Source: Cladopsammia gracilis (Eukaryota > Cnidaria > Anthozoa > Scleractinia > Dendrophylliidae). From it: 64,000 nucleotides of DNA. Positions 1 through 12,379 of this stretch are shown here, in pieces. The number at the start of each line of letters is the position of its first letter. The first letter of the stretch is position 1. Made by a program: the position numbers and the translations under genes. A model generated the notes under the pieces. That model was given only the letters and a program-made list of their open reading frames with translations. It did not search any database and was not told the origin of the DNA. The DNA lies in assembly GCA_022457155.1 (NCBI GenBank), contig JAJGOT010000340.1:429501-493500 (forward strand). The letters are read 5' to 3'.

Positions 1-463
1 TTTCAGTGAACCCTTCAACGTTTCAACTATGTTTTCCTTACGGTTTCTGTTTTTCCATAGTGAGTAAACGCGGCGTTTGTCGATTTTTTTTTTAATATAT
101 TACTATTTTCTAGACCGATGGCCATGATTATACTCTGGAACCATTTTAACCCAACCAGCCATTTGAGTCATCTGTTTGTTCATTTGGTCGACCGGTCGGA
201 CTATTTGATTTTCCAGAGGGGCTATTTTAACTTGCTGGGACATTCTGAGTTCGGTTTAGCCATTATGCTATTATGTTTGCTTATGATTGAAGTTTGTTTG
301 TTCATTTGGACCGGTTGGACTATTTGAGTCAGCTGAGTCATTTGGTGCCAGACGGATTTCTAACTGATTGAGACATTCATACCCGTTGAGCCATTCTGCA
401 AGCTGGTTTGCTTATTTGAGTTGGTTTGTCCATTTGGACCGGTTGCAGTGGCTAGTTGAACTA
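1..463. repeat. Degenerate minisatellite, left block
   Basis: From about 120 this stretch is built from loosely repeated phrases such as CCATTTGGACCGGTTG and GTTTGCTCATTTGAGTTG, separated by variable spacers. The same phrases resume after the insertion at 464-904. No gene is visible: short open frames here are repeat translations. It reads as an old, diverged satellite-like array. Confidence 0.7.
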
Positions 464-904
464 CAGTAAAAACCCGCAAGTAAGAACCTAGTTTTTAAGA
501 ACCTGTTAGGCTAAAATTTGCCAGTTAGACCCCCTCTATACAAGAACCTTTTTAGCCTAAAATTTGAAACAGGTTCTTATTTTCTAAAATCGGTATAAAA
601 AAATGTGTACAGTACACTTGGGCAAATAAGAGTACATGTATGTAATGTTAGGTTCTGTGATCAGTGCTTCAATTTTTCTTATTAAAGTCATTTTTACATA
701 AATACTTGGTATGCAGATTTTATATAAGGAATAGGCTGAATACCACTAAATTCTATTAGCTATACAATGTAATTTTTTTCCTTCAGAAAATAAGAACCTA
801 TTTAAGAACCTAAATAGCCTAAATTTGTGCTAATTACCATTTATGTAAGAACCTGTTTAGGCTAACTTGGGAAAATGCAGGTTCTTACTTGCGGGTTTTT
901 ACTG
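464..904. mobile_element. TIR element with TA target duplication
   Basis: The ends are inverted copies of CAGTAAAAACCCGCAAGTAA, with TA on both sides (462-463 and 905-906). It interrupts the minisatellite block, so it is a later insertion. The interior holds several direct and inverted copies of an AAGAACCTGTTTAGGCTAA phrase, so the termini look internally multiplied. It has no coding capacity. TA duplication and CAG ends fit a non-autonomous Tc1/mariner or pogo-like element; the superfamily is inferred. Confidence 0.8.
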
Positions 905-906
905 TA

Positions 907-1560
907 TTTCTGGCAAAAATATTTCTCTAACTGATTGAGACATTAATACAGTTTGAGTCATTTAAGTTGGTTTGCTGGTTGGGACAATTAGTGATCAGTT
1001 GAGCCATTACAGCCATTTGATTCATGTGAGTTGGTTGTCCATTTGGACCGGTTGGACTATTTGAGCCAATTGAGGCAAAAGGATTGCTTTAACCGGTCAC
1101 ATAGACCAGTTGAGTCATTTAAGCTGGTTTGCTCATTTGAATTGCTTTGTCCATTTGGGCCGGTTAGACTATTTGAGCCAGTTGAATCATTTGAGGCAAA
1201 AGGATTGCTTTAACCGGTCACACAGACCATTTTGAGTTGCTTTGTCCATTTGGACTGGTTGCACCTTTTAAGCCAGTTTAATCATTTAAGGGAAATTGAC
1301 TTCTCTAACTGATTGAAACATTAATACTGGTTGAGCAATTTAAGCTGGTTTGCTCATTTGGGGTTGTCCATTTGGACCGGTTAGAATATTGAGGCAGCTG
1401 AATCTTTGAGGCAAATGGTTCGCTTTATCGGGCTGGGACACTTATATAATAGACCAGTCAAGTCATTTAAGTTGGTTTACTCATTTCAGTTGGTTTGTCC
1501 ATTTGGACCAGTTGCACCTTTTAAGCCAGTTGAATCATTTGAGTTAACCGGCTTAAATGA
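907..1560. repeat. Degenerate minisatellite, right block
   Basis: This continues the array of the first 463 bases: repeated CCATTTGGACCGGTT and TTTAAGTTGGTTTGCTCATT phrases spaced roughly 50-110 bases apart. Longer period copies can be seen at 1070-1215, where a segment ending AAAGGATTGCTTTAACCGGTC occurs twice. No gene is seen. Confidence 0.7.
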
Positions 1561-1736
1561 AATATACCTCCCATATATATATATGTATATACTGATATAT
1601 ATATATACATATTTGTATGTTACGCTCACTGTTCATACAGTTTGAGCACTCTCTGGATTGGGTGGAGAGCCTCGTAAGAGGTGTTCACTATTGGCATATT
1701 GCTTCGCTCACTGCTCGCAGTTTGAGCACTCTCGTG

Positions 1737-2096
<360 letters not shown>

Positions 2097-2099
2097 TGT

Positions 2100-2270
2100 G
2101 GTTTAAATTTTTCTTTGGTTAGAAAATTTACAAACCAGCTTTATTTTTGTTTTTCTTTGTCTTAGATTATGGTAATCTGAGACTAAGGAAAATAAAGCTT
2201 AAACTGGTTTGAAAACTTTTCAAACCCAAACAAATATATAAACCACAAATACAAATATAAACAGACACAC
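2100..2270. repeat. Imperfect hairpin
   Basis: A segment around GGTTTAAATTTTTCTTTGG is imperfectly mirrored by CTAAGGAAAATAAAGCTTAAA and AAACTTTTCAAACC downstream, giving a fold-back of about 140 bases. Non-coding. Confidence 0.5.
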
Positions 2271-5200
2271 ACACTACATTGAACACAAATATACTAGTAA
2301 TAATACCCCACAGAAAAAAATGCATTAATGAAGATTTATTTTCATTTAAAAAGTTTATTTACAGTTATTTATAATGCTAAAAGGAATATAAAAACTAAGT
2401 AACTAACATCAAAACCTCTCATAAGGATGGTCCAAGAGGCTTCTACACCAAAATTTCCTTTTTGCACAAAAAATGCATAAACAGCTTAATCACCGGATCA
2501 AAAATTCCCATTATGTCATAATACCGTCCAAACAAGCTGCTGAGGCAAGTTTCAATGAAAGCTGCAAAGCGAAAACGCAATAATAAACATGGGACCCCAT
2601 AATGGTCTTCTCGCTCTGCAGAAAATGCGGTTCAACTTGAACTTTTATACGGAGGATGCAAATATAACGTTTCAAAGGTACCTTCCCGAAAAACACTAAA
2701 TTGCCCAAGCCGACCTTCATTGTAGAACGCTACAACTGTCATTTTTAGCCAATGAACATAAAGAATTTCACAGGAAGTTTCCTTTTAGAAGCAACTGTTT
2801 GTTATTGATAAGTATAATTCATTGAACATTTTATTAAATGGCCTAGTTTAACTATGTTTTGTTTGTTCTCTACAATAATACTGCGTTTTGGCGACCAAAA
2901 ACGGATCTTTCTAGAAATGCTACCCGGAAGGGATGAATTTGAAAACGGGAAGACAGAACACGATCTCTTCGAAAACACTAACGTGCCAACAAAATTGCAG
3001 TCTATAAAAATATTTCTTTTAAGTCGAAAACGTTGTATGAGTGTGAACCATAGGCGAAGCAATTGAAAACATTATTCGTTTTTATCTCCTGTAAGTTAAT
3101 GTTTAACTTACAGGAGTATTATGTCGTCTAACCTGCATTCTTTGTCGATCCATGGGTACATTCTTTGTTAGCTGCATTTTTGTTAGATACTATTAATAGA
3201 CTTTATTGGACATGAGAGTCGAGTAGCATATTTTTTTTGGAAGGGGTTTAGCGAGCGCAGGCTTGTGGCGTGATGAAGCGATAAATCATAGCTTGATTTA
3301 GTTAACTGAGATTTTAGAGAACGTTAGAAGAGAGCAATTTATGTGGCGATATTTTAGTTTGTAGAGGTCTGAGAAGTATTGAGAAAGGGAAGGGTTTTAA
3401 AAGACTTGGGAAGGGTTTGAAAAGCTCAGAAAGCTTTAATGTTAAATGTGAGGAGCATGAAAATGTCTATGTTTTTTAAGTTAATTTAAAACCTGTGACT
3501 TTTTGCTTTGTAGTTTACGATATGTGCATTTTGAATTAACCTTTTAAGCGCCAGTAGTGATCAGTACCAAATTTCTCCTTGTAGTATCAATGTACTATTA
3601 AGTACAGAGGTGATAAGAATTATGATAATGATCACCCAAGATGAGTTCTCTTGATCCTTTAACAATTTCTCCTGATTTGTCTTATACGAAATGTATGGGG
3701 ACCAGTAAGGAGAATTTGTGCTTTGAGTTGAATTAAATATTGAAAGAAAGATACTCACAGACAGTCGAGTCCGCGCCAGAAATCATTGGCCTGAATGAAC
3801 GAAATTTCTGGCGCTCTCAGCTTAGACATTCTTGAGACATTCTTTTAACCTTAAACCGCTTATCTCAATGAAGGTCAATAAACACGTCGATTTTAATTAA
3901 ATGCGCGAATTTCTATAAAGTCTATAACTAAAATAGATATTTTCAAACGAAAGGAAAATATGAAATGTAATTGTGAAATATAGGTTTGGGTTATTAAAAT
4001 TCTGAGTTTTTAAGTTTAGGTATTAGTACAAAACGCGTTTTTAGAGGAAAATAAAAGAACATATGTTATATTCATGATAAGTATTTGTTATCAAAGATTA
4101 AATCTGAACACCAGACATTGTGTTTGTGTGGTTGTTTTGTGAAGTGAAAAATATTTCTTCCCAAAATGATAAATGGGGACTCCCTCGATCCGAATATGCG
4201 AGTTTTAGTGAGTATAGCACCATATTGCATCCCATATGGGATCCCGTATTGCATCCCATATTTTTCGAGCCGGAAAGTTCGAATTTGGCGGCCGGATCGG
4301 AAAGTGTCGATCTCCATTTTGCGCGCAATCAAAACGGTCGTATTAGGAGTGTCATAGCGAACAAGAGGGATTCGAGGAGATGAAGCACTTTACAGTGGCA
4401 TGTTACCGCTTTTTTTTTCGAGCTACAAGCACTGGGATCAGAAAGTGAGAATACCTATATGTGATTTGTTTAAGGGAAAGGATTAAGGAAAGAAGCGGAC
4501 GCATTTTGCCTGTGTACACGATTTATGTTCGGTCAACTTTGACAACTTTCAACCCGCTTGTGAACTACTCTTATCAACGAATGATCCAGCAGCCTTTTCT
4601 CTAACATGTCATACGCAAACAAAATGTGAAGCTATCCAATTATTGCCAAGGATTTGGTTCCATTACCACAAAATGGACGATTGTTTCATGTAATTCTGTT
4701 AATTTCTCGAGAACGCACCGCCGGAAGAGTAAGTGTGCAAACTATTGTACTCGAACAGGACCCACCATTTTACAAAAAAACTGGTGGTCTCTTTATGTAC
4801 CCCCTCTCCCCGGCACCTAAAAAGATGGTGTCTTGTTGGTATAGCCCCCATTCTATCAGGAGTAGAAACTGGGAGAAAGATAAAAATCTTCCTGTGCCAT
4901 TTTACTAGCAATGCAAGCTTCATGCACACAGAATATTAAGCTCTCATCTCTAACTTTAAGGCCAAAACATTTTGTCCATTACAGTCATCAGATAGGTGGT
5001 ATCTTGTGTAATCCCCCTACCCCTACACAGGGTGGGTCCTCGTCAAGTATTGCAGGCTTCATGAAATACTATACTCTGTAATCTAAGAATGTACACAAAA
5101 ATATTTTCAGCCTAACGTCGGCAAACAAATAAAAATATCCAGCCTGAGCATTAAAAATATACATTCTTATAAAACAAAGAGCGTATAGGAAACACAAAGA

Positions 5201-5611
5201 GAGAGCGAGAAAATCATTTGGAATGCAGGAAACGATTGCAGTAAATCACACTTAAGCTGCTTTATGCAACCGGGCCCTGATATCTCAACCAGACTGAAGT
5301 ACTGACAATCAAACTTCTTTATTAGGGCACAAAAGGGACAGAACAGAGTGTCCATATCTTTATCATTTGTATGAACTGTTGTGTGTATATTTCTATGAAC
5401 TGTTTCTGTTTTATTGAGGTCTCGAGGTGTCTGTGAGGATGTCTGTTAACTCAATGACAATATAGTGTACAGCCGCCCCTTCCTTTGAAGAAAAGCTAGC
5501 CATACACATGTTCAATGACAACTTCCCCCTTTATTTTGTGGCTTTAAGCCTGAAATAAAAAACATATTTTTGGCAGGCTAAACCTTGTCTCAATAATTTA
5601 TTTTACCTGTT
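2271..5611. other. Intergenic, no gene recognised
   Basis: I see no convincing gene. Short open frames on both strands lack splice context and recognisable domains. A perfect 28-base palindrome of the type CCTGTAAGTTAA...TTAACTTACAGG lies at 3089-3116. An AATAAA-type signal on the minus strand at about 2336 could mark the 3' end of a minus-strand transcript, but no upstream coding exon could be tied to it. Confidence 0.4.
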
Positions 5612-5982
5612 TCACAAGCCACATGACCCGTCAGAATACCCACCTATATTGTATGTCTAAAGCAGAAGTAAGAAATGTCTTGAAAGAAGTTGTGTACTCG
5701 TACCAGCATGTAAACTTGTAAAAATAGCCCTTTATAAGGGGTGCTTACCAGTGTAGGAAAAAACCGGTTAGGGTGACCGTTACATAATGGTAATCGATTT
5801 TCCAAATATACCGACCAACCGATGAGATTATCCTGGTACCCAGGTCGTTCACTCGATTTATAGCACGAAATTCCACTGATTTCTGCTATTCCTCCGGTAA
5901 AACAAGTGCTGGGGATGGCGTTTCTGTGGTCCATAGTGTCGGAGATGAATAAGCAAGAACCACATTGTTGACGAGACGCCAT
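5612..5982 (-). CDS. Candidate two-exon gene, unknown product
   Basis: This is a weak gene model on the minus strand. Exon 1 (5982 down to 5749, 78 codons) starts at an ATGGCG in a fair context and ends at a strong donor, CTG|GTAAGC. A pyrimidine-rich acceptor (CTTCTGCTTTAG) precedes exon 2 (5656-5612), which is in phase and stops after 14 residues, giving 92 aa. No domain is recognised; the protein has seven Cys and no clear membrane segment. The DNA upstream contains CCGGAAAT-type motifs that could be ETS sites. The model rests on splice signals and an open frame only, so chance is a real alternative. Confidence 0.28.
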
Positions 5983-7498
5983 ATTGAAAAGACAACTAAA
6001 ACCGCGCGAAGGTCCTTCAAGAGAGCCTGGAAACGGCAGTATCGTTCAAATGGTACGGATAACGAAACGAAAAAAATAGTGGAGGTAGTCCACAATTTCC
6101 GAACAGATTTTCCGGAAATTATCTGCTCCATTCGACTTTCAACCGAAATTTCCGGATTTTTTGGCTAAATGGAATGCGCCCAAGATATCCATACAAAGCA
6201 AATAAAGTAAGCAAGGCTGATATTGCGTAGAACACTTAACGCGGCAACGACATGATACGGAACCCAAACTGAAAGTCGATGTAGTAGCAGCCTTGCTTAC
6301 TCTATTTGTGTTCACATTTTTGGCTAATTAGATCTTCTCTAGATCCTACGTACAGCAGCAGCAGCATTTCGTGTGCGGTCCTTTGCCAATTATTCATACA
6401 AAGCAACCACGTCTGACAACATAATTTTCTCACGCTTTCTTGCATCATTCTCACTATTCGGAAATTCAAGACATTTACGGTATTCTCACGAAACGGTCCA
6501 AAACCGTTCATCATGTACGGTTTACCCCATTTCGATTGAAAATGACGTGATAACGGCTTTAAAATGACATCGTCCCTCGTGATACTCGAAATAACTCCTG
6601 GACACTCCTCGTCACTAACAGTAACAACAAATGAGGATTTAAACTCAAGAAACCGCGTACCCTTACTCTAAATGCCTAATTGTAACATCCAAAACAATAT
6701 TCAGACATAATATGACAGCAATGCATGATGGGAAGAACTTACAGGAGATAGCCCATAGGGCACTTTGATCTAGTATCGAAATAAAATTATTATGGCCTTT
6801 CGACGCGTAAACGCTGTTTTGATGTGGATCAAGAGTGTGGGCATTTCCCAAATTAGAAAATATAAATTAAAATTGCTATGAAGTGTAAATAAACATTGAA
6901 CGGTTGGTGGAAGAATTGATTACGATATAAAATACGCCAGTAGATTCGTCTAAAGAAGTGTTTTATATCTTGAAGATATTTCCTGTAGGCTTGAGAAGCT
7001 ATCTTTCAGCTACTGTATAAACTACGGTGTAAAAAGGTCATACGACGATAAAGCTAATTTCAGTTTATATACGTTTTAACATCATTAAGTCAACTAAAAA
7101 TCACGAATCTTATATTGAATTTTAGCACCTGCTTACGACCCTCTTTAGCGGCTAGGTTATTTTTATTTTAACAATTTACTCGTCTGATGATGGCAGTACT
7201 TGTAGTAAAGAAATAATGCGTTAGGGTCGTCTAAACAAAAATATGCCCTTTCGTAAAGGCTGGAAATCTATTTTTATGTATAACATTACGTGTTCTGGCA
7301 TATCGCTAAGGAAACTAAATAACAGGAACTTGATATCGAGTTTATATGGCCTGCGAACGAACCTCTTAAGTAGTTTCAAGGTTGACCACAAGGCTGGAAT
7401 CTTCGTTTAAAATACATGAAAACATTGAATATATGTATATCTGATCTTTTGAAAACCGGGCTCATGCACACAAATGACACTTGGCCAGCAACCACCTA
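5983..7498. other. Intergenic, no gene recognised
   Basis: The first 200 bases are GC-richer, contain ATTTCCGGAAAA and CCGGAAATTTCGG, and may be a promoter for the minus-strand candidate. From 6200 to 7498 nothing convincing is seen on either strand. Confidence 0.35.
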
Positions 7499-7620
7499 AG
7501 GCCCAGTTCAAACGTCGAACTTCACATGTGCCGAACCTAATGCAAATGAGCAAAATCTATTGTTCTTGCTAATTTGCATTAGGTTCGGCACATGTGAAGT
7601 TCGACGTTTGAACTGGGCCT
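7499..7620. mobile_element. 122-bp hairpin MITE, TA duplication
   Basis: The arms are a perfect inverted repeat of about 50 bases beginning AGGCCCAGTTCAAACGTCGA, with a loop of about 20 bases. TA flanks both ends (7497-7498 and 7621-7622). It is a miniature inverted-repeat element with no coding potential. AGGCCC ends recur at 40917-41080 and 41670-41920, though the interiors differ. Confidence 0.85.
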
Positions 7621-7639
7621 TATTCTGCTGGCCAACACA

Positions 7640-8080
7640 ATAAATTGGCATGCAGCAATAAACACTTAATGACTGGTCCCTCGGGAAACAAAATTCACTG
7701 TTTCCCGAGGGACCAGTCATTAAGTGTTTATTGCTGCATCGAGATTCGAGGGAAACAAAATTCACTGTTTCCCGAGGGATCAGTCATTAAGTGATTTGTT
7801 ATATAGCAACACAAAAAAAAACACAACACAAGACAATTTGAAAAACGCGCCGAGCACTCGATCCATCATAATCATGTCACCTTTTGTCACGGTCTGATCA
7901 CGTGCGCTAGCGGGCAACAGTGCAATGTTACCCTCTGACGTCAAAATTGTTGCCCGCTTTCGCAAATGTTGCCCGCTCAGCACAATTGGCGGGAAACAGT
8001 TTGTTTGTAAGATGTCATGTGACGATGAATCAACCAATCAACGCGCGCGTTGTATTGACAAAAACTCCAGCTATATAACA
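7640..8080 (+). mobile_element. Repeat family R1, copy 1
   Basis: This is the first of three related copies (others 26675-27210 on the same strand and 58186-58612 inverted). One end is a perfect hairpin at about 7665-7735 made of CACTTAATGACTGGTCCCTC and its complement around an AAATTC loop. The body shares GTTGCCCGCTTTCGCAAATG, GGCGGGAAACAGTTTGTTTG and ATGAATCAACCAAT with the other copies. It is non-coding. Superfamily unknown. Confidence 0.8.
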
Positions 8081-8391
8081 ATAGTTCTTACCATGCTATG
8101 TCCTGGAACAATGCACCTGCTTCCTTGAAAATGGTGCTGGCTATTTCGGATTTATCAAAGTTAAAAACTCTCGGCTTATCACCTGCAATTGTAAGGGGGA
8201 AAGTGACTTGTCAAAACGGTTGTACCACATTAGTATTAAGCGCGCGAATAGCTTTTTGGCCTGTGATTGGCTAAATACATATTTAGAGTCAGTTACTGGA
8301 CTTCACGCGACCCAAAGTTTTCTTGGGATGTTGGTGTGAAGTCACCCACACGTTGTTCCGGACTTTCGAATTTCAATTATCACGTACAGGA

Positions 8392-9383
8392 ATGCCACGG
8401 TCACCCAGGTGAGTGTTGAAATTGTGGGTTTGAGAAAAGACAAATGAAAAAAATGATGAAAAGAGAATGCAATTGTTTCGATACAAAACAATATAGATGT
8501 CCTGAACTGTTTCAAAACAAACCATTGAGTTCAGATAGAAAGAGAAAAATCAGTTTTACTTGTAATTGGATTTGTATCTTTTCCTGAATCTCGAGTTGTC
8601 AAACCCAGACGCAAGCTACAAAATAACAAGAACAACAACTCTTCGAGTAGTGAAGTCGTGCTTTAAGAAGCTTTAAGGGTCTTGTAAGCGCCCCTAAGGT
8701 ACGAGAATTAATTCAATATATTGCTATGATTTGTTTAACATGTACAGTATTTTTTCCGGTCACACTAGGTGATCTGTCACGAACGTTACTACACTGTACT
8801 TCATTTGAAACCTTTAATCAGTCTTTCGCAATCACTCGTGCATGAAAGGTCAACTTAACACTTCCATTATCTGTTGCTCGAAAAGAAACAAAACGAAATC
8901 GTTATCGAATGGAACTTTCGCGATACCCGGCAATAATGTAAGTTCCTTTTACTTGATATGTTTAGTTTCGTCATTTTCCTTTTTCTTATGTTGTAAATAA
9001 ATCCAATCATCCATGAGCTTGAAGTTGCTATATCTATGCTATATCAACTGATATGACGTCTCTAAGACTTCGCCTCAGGCTATAAACCACTTGAAAATTC
9101 GGACTTTTTTTCTGCTCAATTTATAAGAAACATGAGAGCCACACGCTCACATAATAATCCATCCACACATCCCGCGAAATAGCGGATGTAGTTTTTATGG
9201 GGAAATGAATTTGAATATAATTAATAATATACTGTCAGTAAAGAAGGAGCAATTGGGATGTGATTTTCAGGAAAACAAGGAATTATTTGTTGTTTTGTTT
9301 GCAGGATGGATGTACCAGTCAGCATGAATGTGCCGTTAAATATGATGCCAATAGTCATGCCACAGAGTCATTCGTCACCATGA
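8392..9383 (+). CDS. Candidate micro-gene with alternative first exons
   Basis: A short final exon (9305-9383) follows a good acceptor (TTGTTTGCAG) and encodes a Met/Pro-rich tail ending PIVMPQSHSSP, then a stop and an AATAAA about 18 bases later. Two upstream ATG exons both end at consensus donors in the matching phase: 8392-8408 (MPRSP-, donor GTGAGT) and 8909-8937 (MELSRYPAI-, donor GTAAGT). The products would be 31 and 35 aa. Phase agreement of both exons and the poly(A) signal are suggestive. No family is recognised and chance is possible. The sequence from 8081 to 8391 holds no other gene. Confidence 0.3.
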
Positions 9384-9419
9384 AGACTAATCAAAACCAA
9401 TAAAAAACGCCAAAATTGT

Positions 9420-10900
9420 GTAAAAATGTAAACGTTACTTTTTTTTTTCCATTAAAAGGTTAAAAAATCCAAATTTCGAAAAACATGGCGGTCACAATCT
9501 TGTTGCCAAGGAAACAACAAGTTATGGGAACAACCAATTGTCACACTAAATTGTTACCAGATAAATAAATAAAAAAAGCCACAAAGTTTGGTGGCGTTTG
9601 ATTTAATATTAAATAAGTTATTGATGTTGAAAGTCAGCGCGTGCCCACCTCTCCCAGGCTAAATAGGGTTAAAAGGCGTTATGAATAATGACAAAGGATC
9701 AGTGGCAGGGAAAACTTATTTATTTATTAATTCACTTATTTATTTCTCATATAAGTCTACACTCAGTAATGGATATTGTAGACCGTAGTAATATCAATAA
9801 AAAGATTAAATAAGTACGTGATATAGTAATAATAGGTAAATATTAAGGACGATCCTACATAAGCATATGACAAATAACTATAAAGTCTGAAGTCTGTACC
9901 TCTTTGAACTTGGCTAACGACCTGTACATTGCAATATAGTGTGGAAAGTGGTTCCATCGTGATTGTTCTGGGATTAGATAGGCGTACGAAAGGGATGGGC
10001 TGGGGGTGCTGCATCCCCTCCCCCCTCCCACCCCCCACCCCCAGTCGCAAAAAATATAGTGTTACCGGTACGTAACGTTCGCAAAGTGAGAATAATATGA
10101 GAGCGAATTTGACTCGGACTATGTGGAAGCTCATTCTCGGATCGTTCACTGCAGTGGTAAAAAAGTGAAATGTCGGCGAGTGCTAGAATCATCATTACGA
10201 CGAATAAACCTGACGTCACGACTTTCAGTCGGGTAAATTACGTTCAGCCGCCCCCCTCCCCCCTGCCCCGACAAAATGTTTCCCGTACGCCGATGCTGGG
10301 ATAGAAACAGTACTTATAATAATCACATTTCAAAAGAGAAACATGAGGCAGACCGCCGTCTAAAATATATTTTAACTTCCGTAAGACAACCGCTCTTAAC
10401 TTCCGCAATGATAAAATGTATCTTTATATTTAACCGCATTTGACATATTGTTCTGAAAACTGCTGCACAATTACACCAGTGCGAAATTTCAATACACGAT
10501 TCCATAAAAATGAAGAGTGTAAATATATGACTAAAAACTAAAAGAAAGTCAACAATTAGCCACGAAACACGATGGAACAAATTTACACTAAAATATTTCT
10601 GTACATTTTCACTTAAATAAAACTATTTAATATATGTTTCCCCATTTCAGAAAATCAGTCAATAAGCTAATGATATGTTTTTACAAGATGTACGACTGTT
10701 TTTATGTAGTAGGTTCGTAACATTGGCAGCGATCTAAATTCCACTGTTTTAGTAGTCCCACTAAAATATTCCAAGCTTTAAAGCGAATATCAAACAACTG
10801 GAGATCAAAAGTCAAAACTTTCTCTTTCATTATTTTCGTATCATGTTCCAAGACGAATTGATTGCCTATCGTTTACTTCCGGCAGTTCATTACAAATTTT
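9420..10900. other. Intergenic / GPCR 3' flank
   Basis: No gene is seen. It contains C- and G-rich runs at 10012-10042 and 10249-10268 and AT-rich DNA. The part next to 10904 is presumably the 3' UTR of the minus-strand receptor; minus-strand AATAAA-type signals occur near 10615. Confidence 0.4.
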
Positions 10901-10903
10901 AAG

Positions 10904-11908
10904 TTAAGTGGTTCCACTGACATTCGAAGTCCACGACGATGGATTTAATGAATTCATAGAAATGTTGATCTGGTAGGAAACAGATCGCAGTTTTCTTACC
11001 ATCGCCCTACATGTTACAATTTTAACAAAAGCTTTCCTGAAGGGCTGAAGCCTCCAAGCAAAAACGAAAGGGTTCATACTAGAATTCGCCATGATTAAGG
11101 TATAATTAAAATCCCTGGCCCAGTGAATAAACTCACAGTTACAGCTTCCGCAGAAGCTTATGATGTAAATAAGAATCAACGAGGGAAGGAAACAGCAGAT
11201 GAAAAGAGCCAACATGATCAGAAATGTTTTTGTGACTTTCTTCTCCCACTTAATGGCTCTTTTTTTGATGTGATTGTCTTGCTCTGGGCCGTTATGTAAC
11301 GTGTCCCAATGCTTTACTTGATGTTTAAAACTTTTGAACACTTTAACGTAAGTCATGCACAGCACTGCAAATGTGGACACAACAGCTGTGTTGGCGAAGA
11401 AAAATTGGTATTTTAGATAGCCAACTTTGAAATACAGAAATGGAAATCCAATGGAAATTATCCAGATAGCCAGCGAAATCGCCGCAGTTCGTCGAGAATT
11501 TAGCTTAGCTCTGTATTCCATGGGGCTAGTAATGGCAATAAATCTATCGACTGTTAGTGCGGCTAAGCTAAACAGCGACGCTGTACACGATATAAAGTAA
11601 CCCACACGTCTGGCATCATCTCGGGGAAGAAGCTTGGCGTGTTCGCTCAAAGCTTCGCGAATGTAGAAATCCACTGACATCGGCAACGCAAAACAACCCA
11701 CTATCAAGTCTGCTGCCGCGAGATTGGCCACAAGGAAGTTGAATGGAGATCGTAGATTACGATTTGGGTCAATTAGTACGGCAAGAAACACAAGGACATT
11801 ACCCATTACGGCTGTGACTGCGAGAATTGAACAAAACGTCGCTGAAGTGATGCTCAATGTTGTAGGCGCCGATATATTCGTACAGGGATACAATCCTATC
11901 AAAGACAT
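10904..11908 (-). CDS. Class A (rhodopsin-like) G-protein-coupled receptor
   Basis: A single-exon, 334-aa seven-helix receptor of the plasma membrane. Landmarks are GN in TM1 (N37), LAAAD in TM2 (D67), DRF in place of DRY at the end of TM3 (R122), W149 in TM4, FLP in TM6 (P242) and NPFVF in TM7 (N279) followed by a helix-8 stretch LQPFRKAF. N11 is a possible glycosylation site. The residue at 3.25 is Asp97, not Cys, and the second extracellular loop is short, so the usual TM3-ECL2 disulfide is absent. That is seen in the melanocortin/lysolipid/cannabinoid/adenosine-type group and in some amine-like cnidarian receptors. The ligand cannot be assigned. The start Met precedes a short N-terminus normal for the class. 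Confidence 0.93.
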   Translation of the reverse strand: MSLIGLYPCTNISAPTTLSITSATFCSILAVTAVMGNVLVFLAVLIDPNRNLRSPFNFLVANLAAADLIVGCFALPMSVDFYIREALSEHAKLLPRDDARRVGYFISCTASLFSLAALTVDRFIAITSPMEYRAKLNSRRTAAISLAIWIISIGFPFLYFKVGYLKYQFFFANTAVVSTFAVLCMTYVKVFKSFKHQVKHWDTLHNGPEQDNHIKKRAIKWEKKVTKTFLIMLALFICCFLPSLILIYIISFCGSCNCEFIHWARDFNYTLIMANSSMNPFVFAWRLQPFRKAFVKIVTCRAMVRKLRSVSYQINISMNSLNPSSWTSNVSGTT

Positions 11909-12379
11909 TGCCGTTTACTGTAATCTCCGCCGAGCGCAGATTTCTCCTAATCAAACAAATCAGATATTGTTTCACCAAATAGCTCAGATAAGCGCCCTAC
12001 ATGATCTGAACACAATTAAAATGACAGGGGTCGACAGTTCAGGGAAATTGAAATTTGCTCTGAGGTAATAAATTAAATAGACCAACACATTATTGGATCA
12101 GCTCACGCGATGTTTCGTGGACACGAGATATATGTAAATATTGAACTGGACTGGACCACAGTATTTAGTGAAAGGTACGATGGGAGCTGTAACGAAACTC
12201 AAGCGCGCGCTAGAAAATAAAGATCGGAGGAGAAGTTACATGTTATCCCCGTAGAAAAATTTCACTCCTTCTGCGACTTATAACATTCTCTTTGGTTCAT
12301 AGCCCGAAGTTACGTTCAGATTTTCAGACATTTTTTGGTCGCATAAAGACGGATTTCAAGTGAAATCAAAGGCAAACTT
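11909..12379. other. GPCR upstream region
   Basis: Presumed 5' flank of the minus-strand receptor. The plus-strand open frame running from 11724 to 12068 is mostly antisense to the receptor and is not a gene. No clear core promoter is visible. Confidence 0.4.

Noticed and set aside
11724..12068. 114-codon plus-strand open frame
   Set aside because: Mostly antisense to the GPCR, with no recognisable domain.
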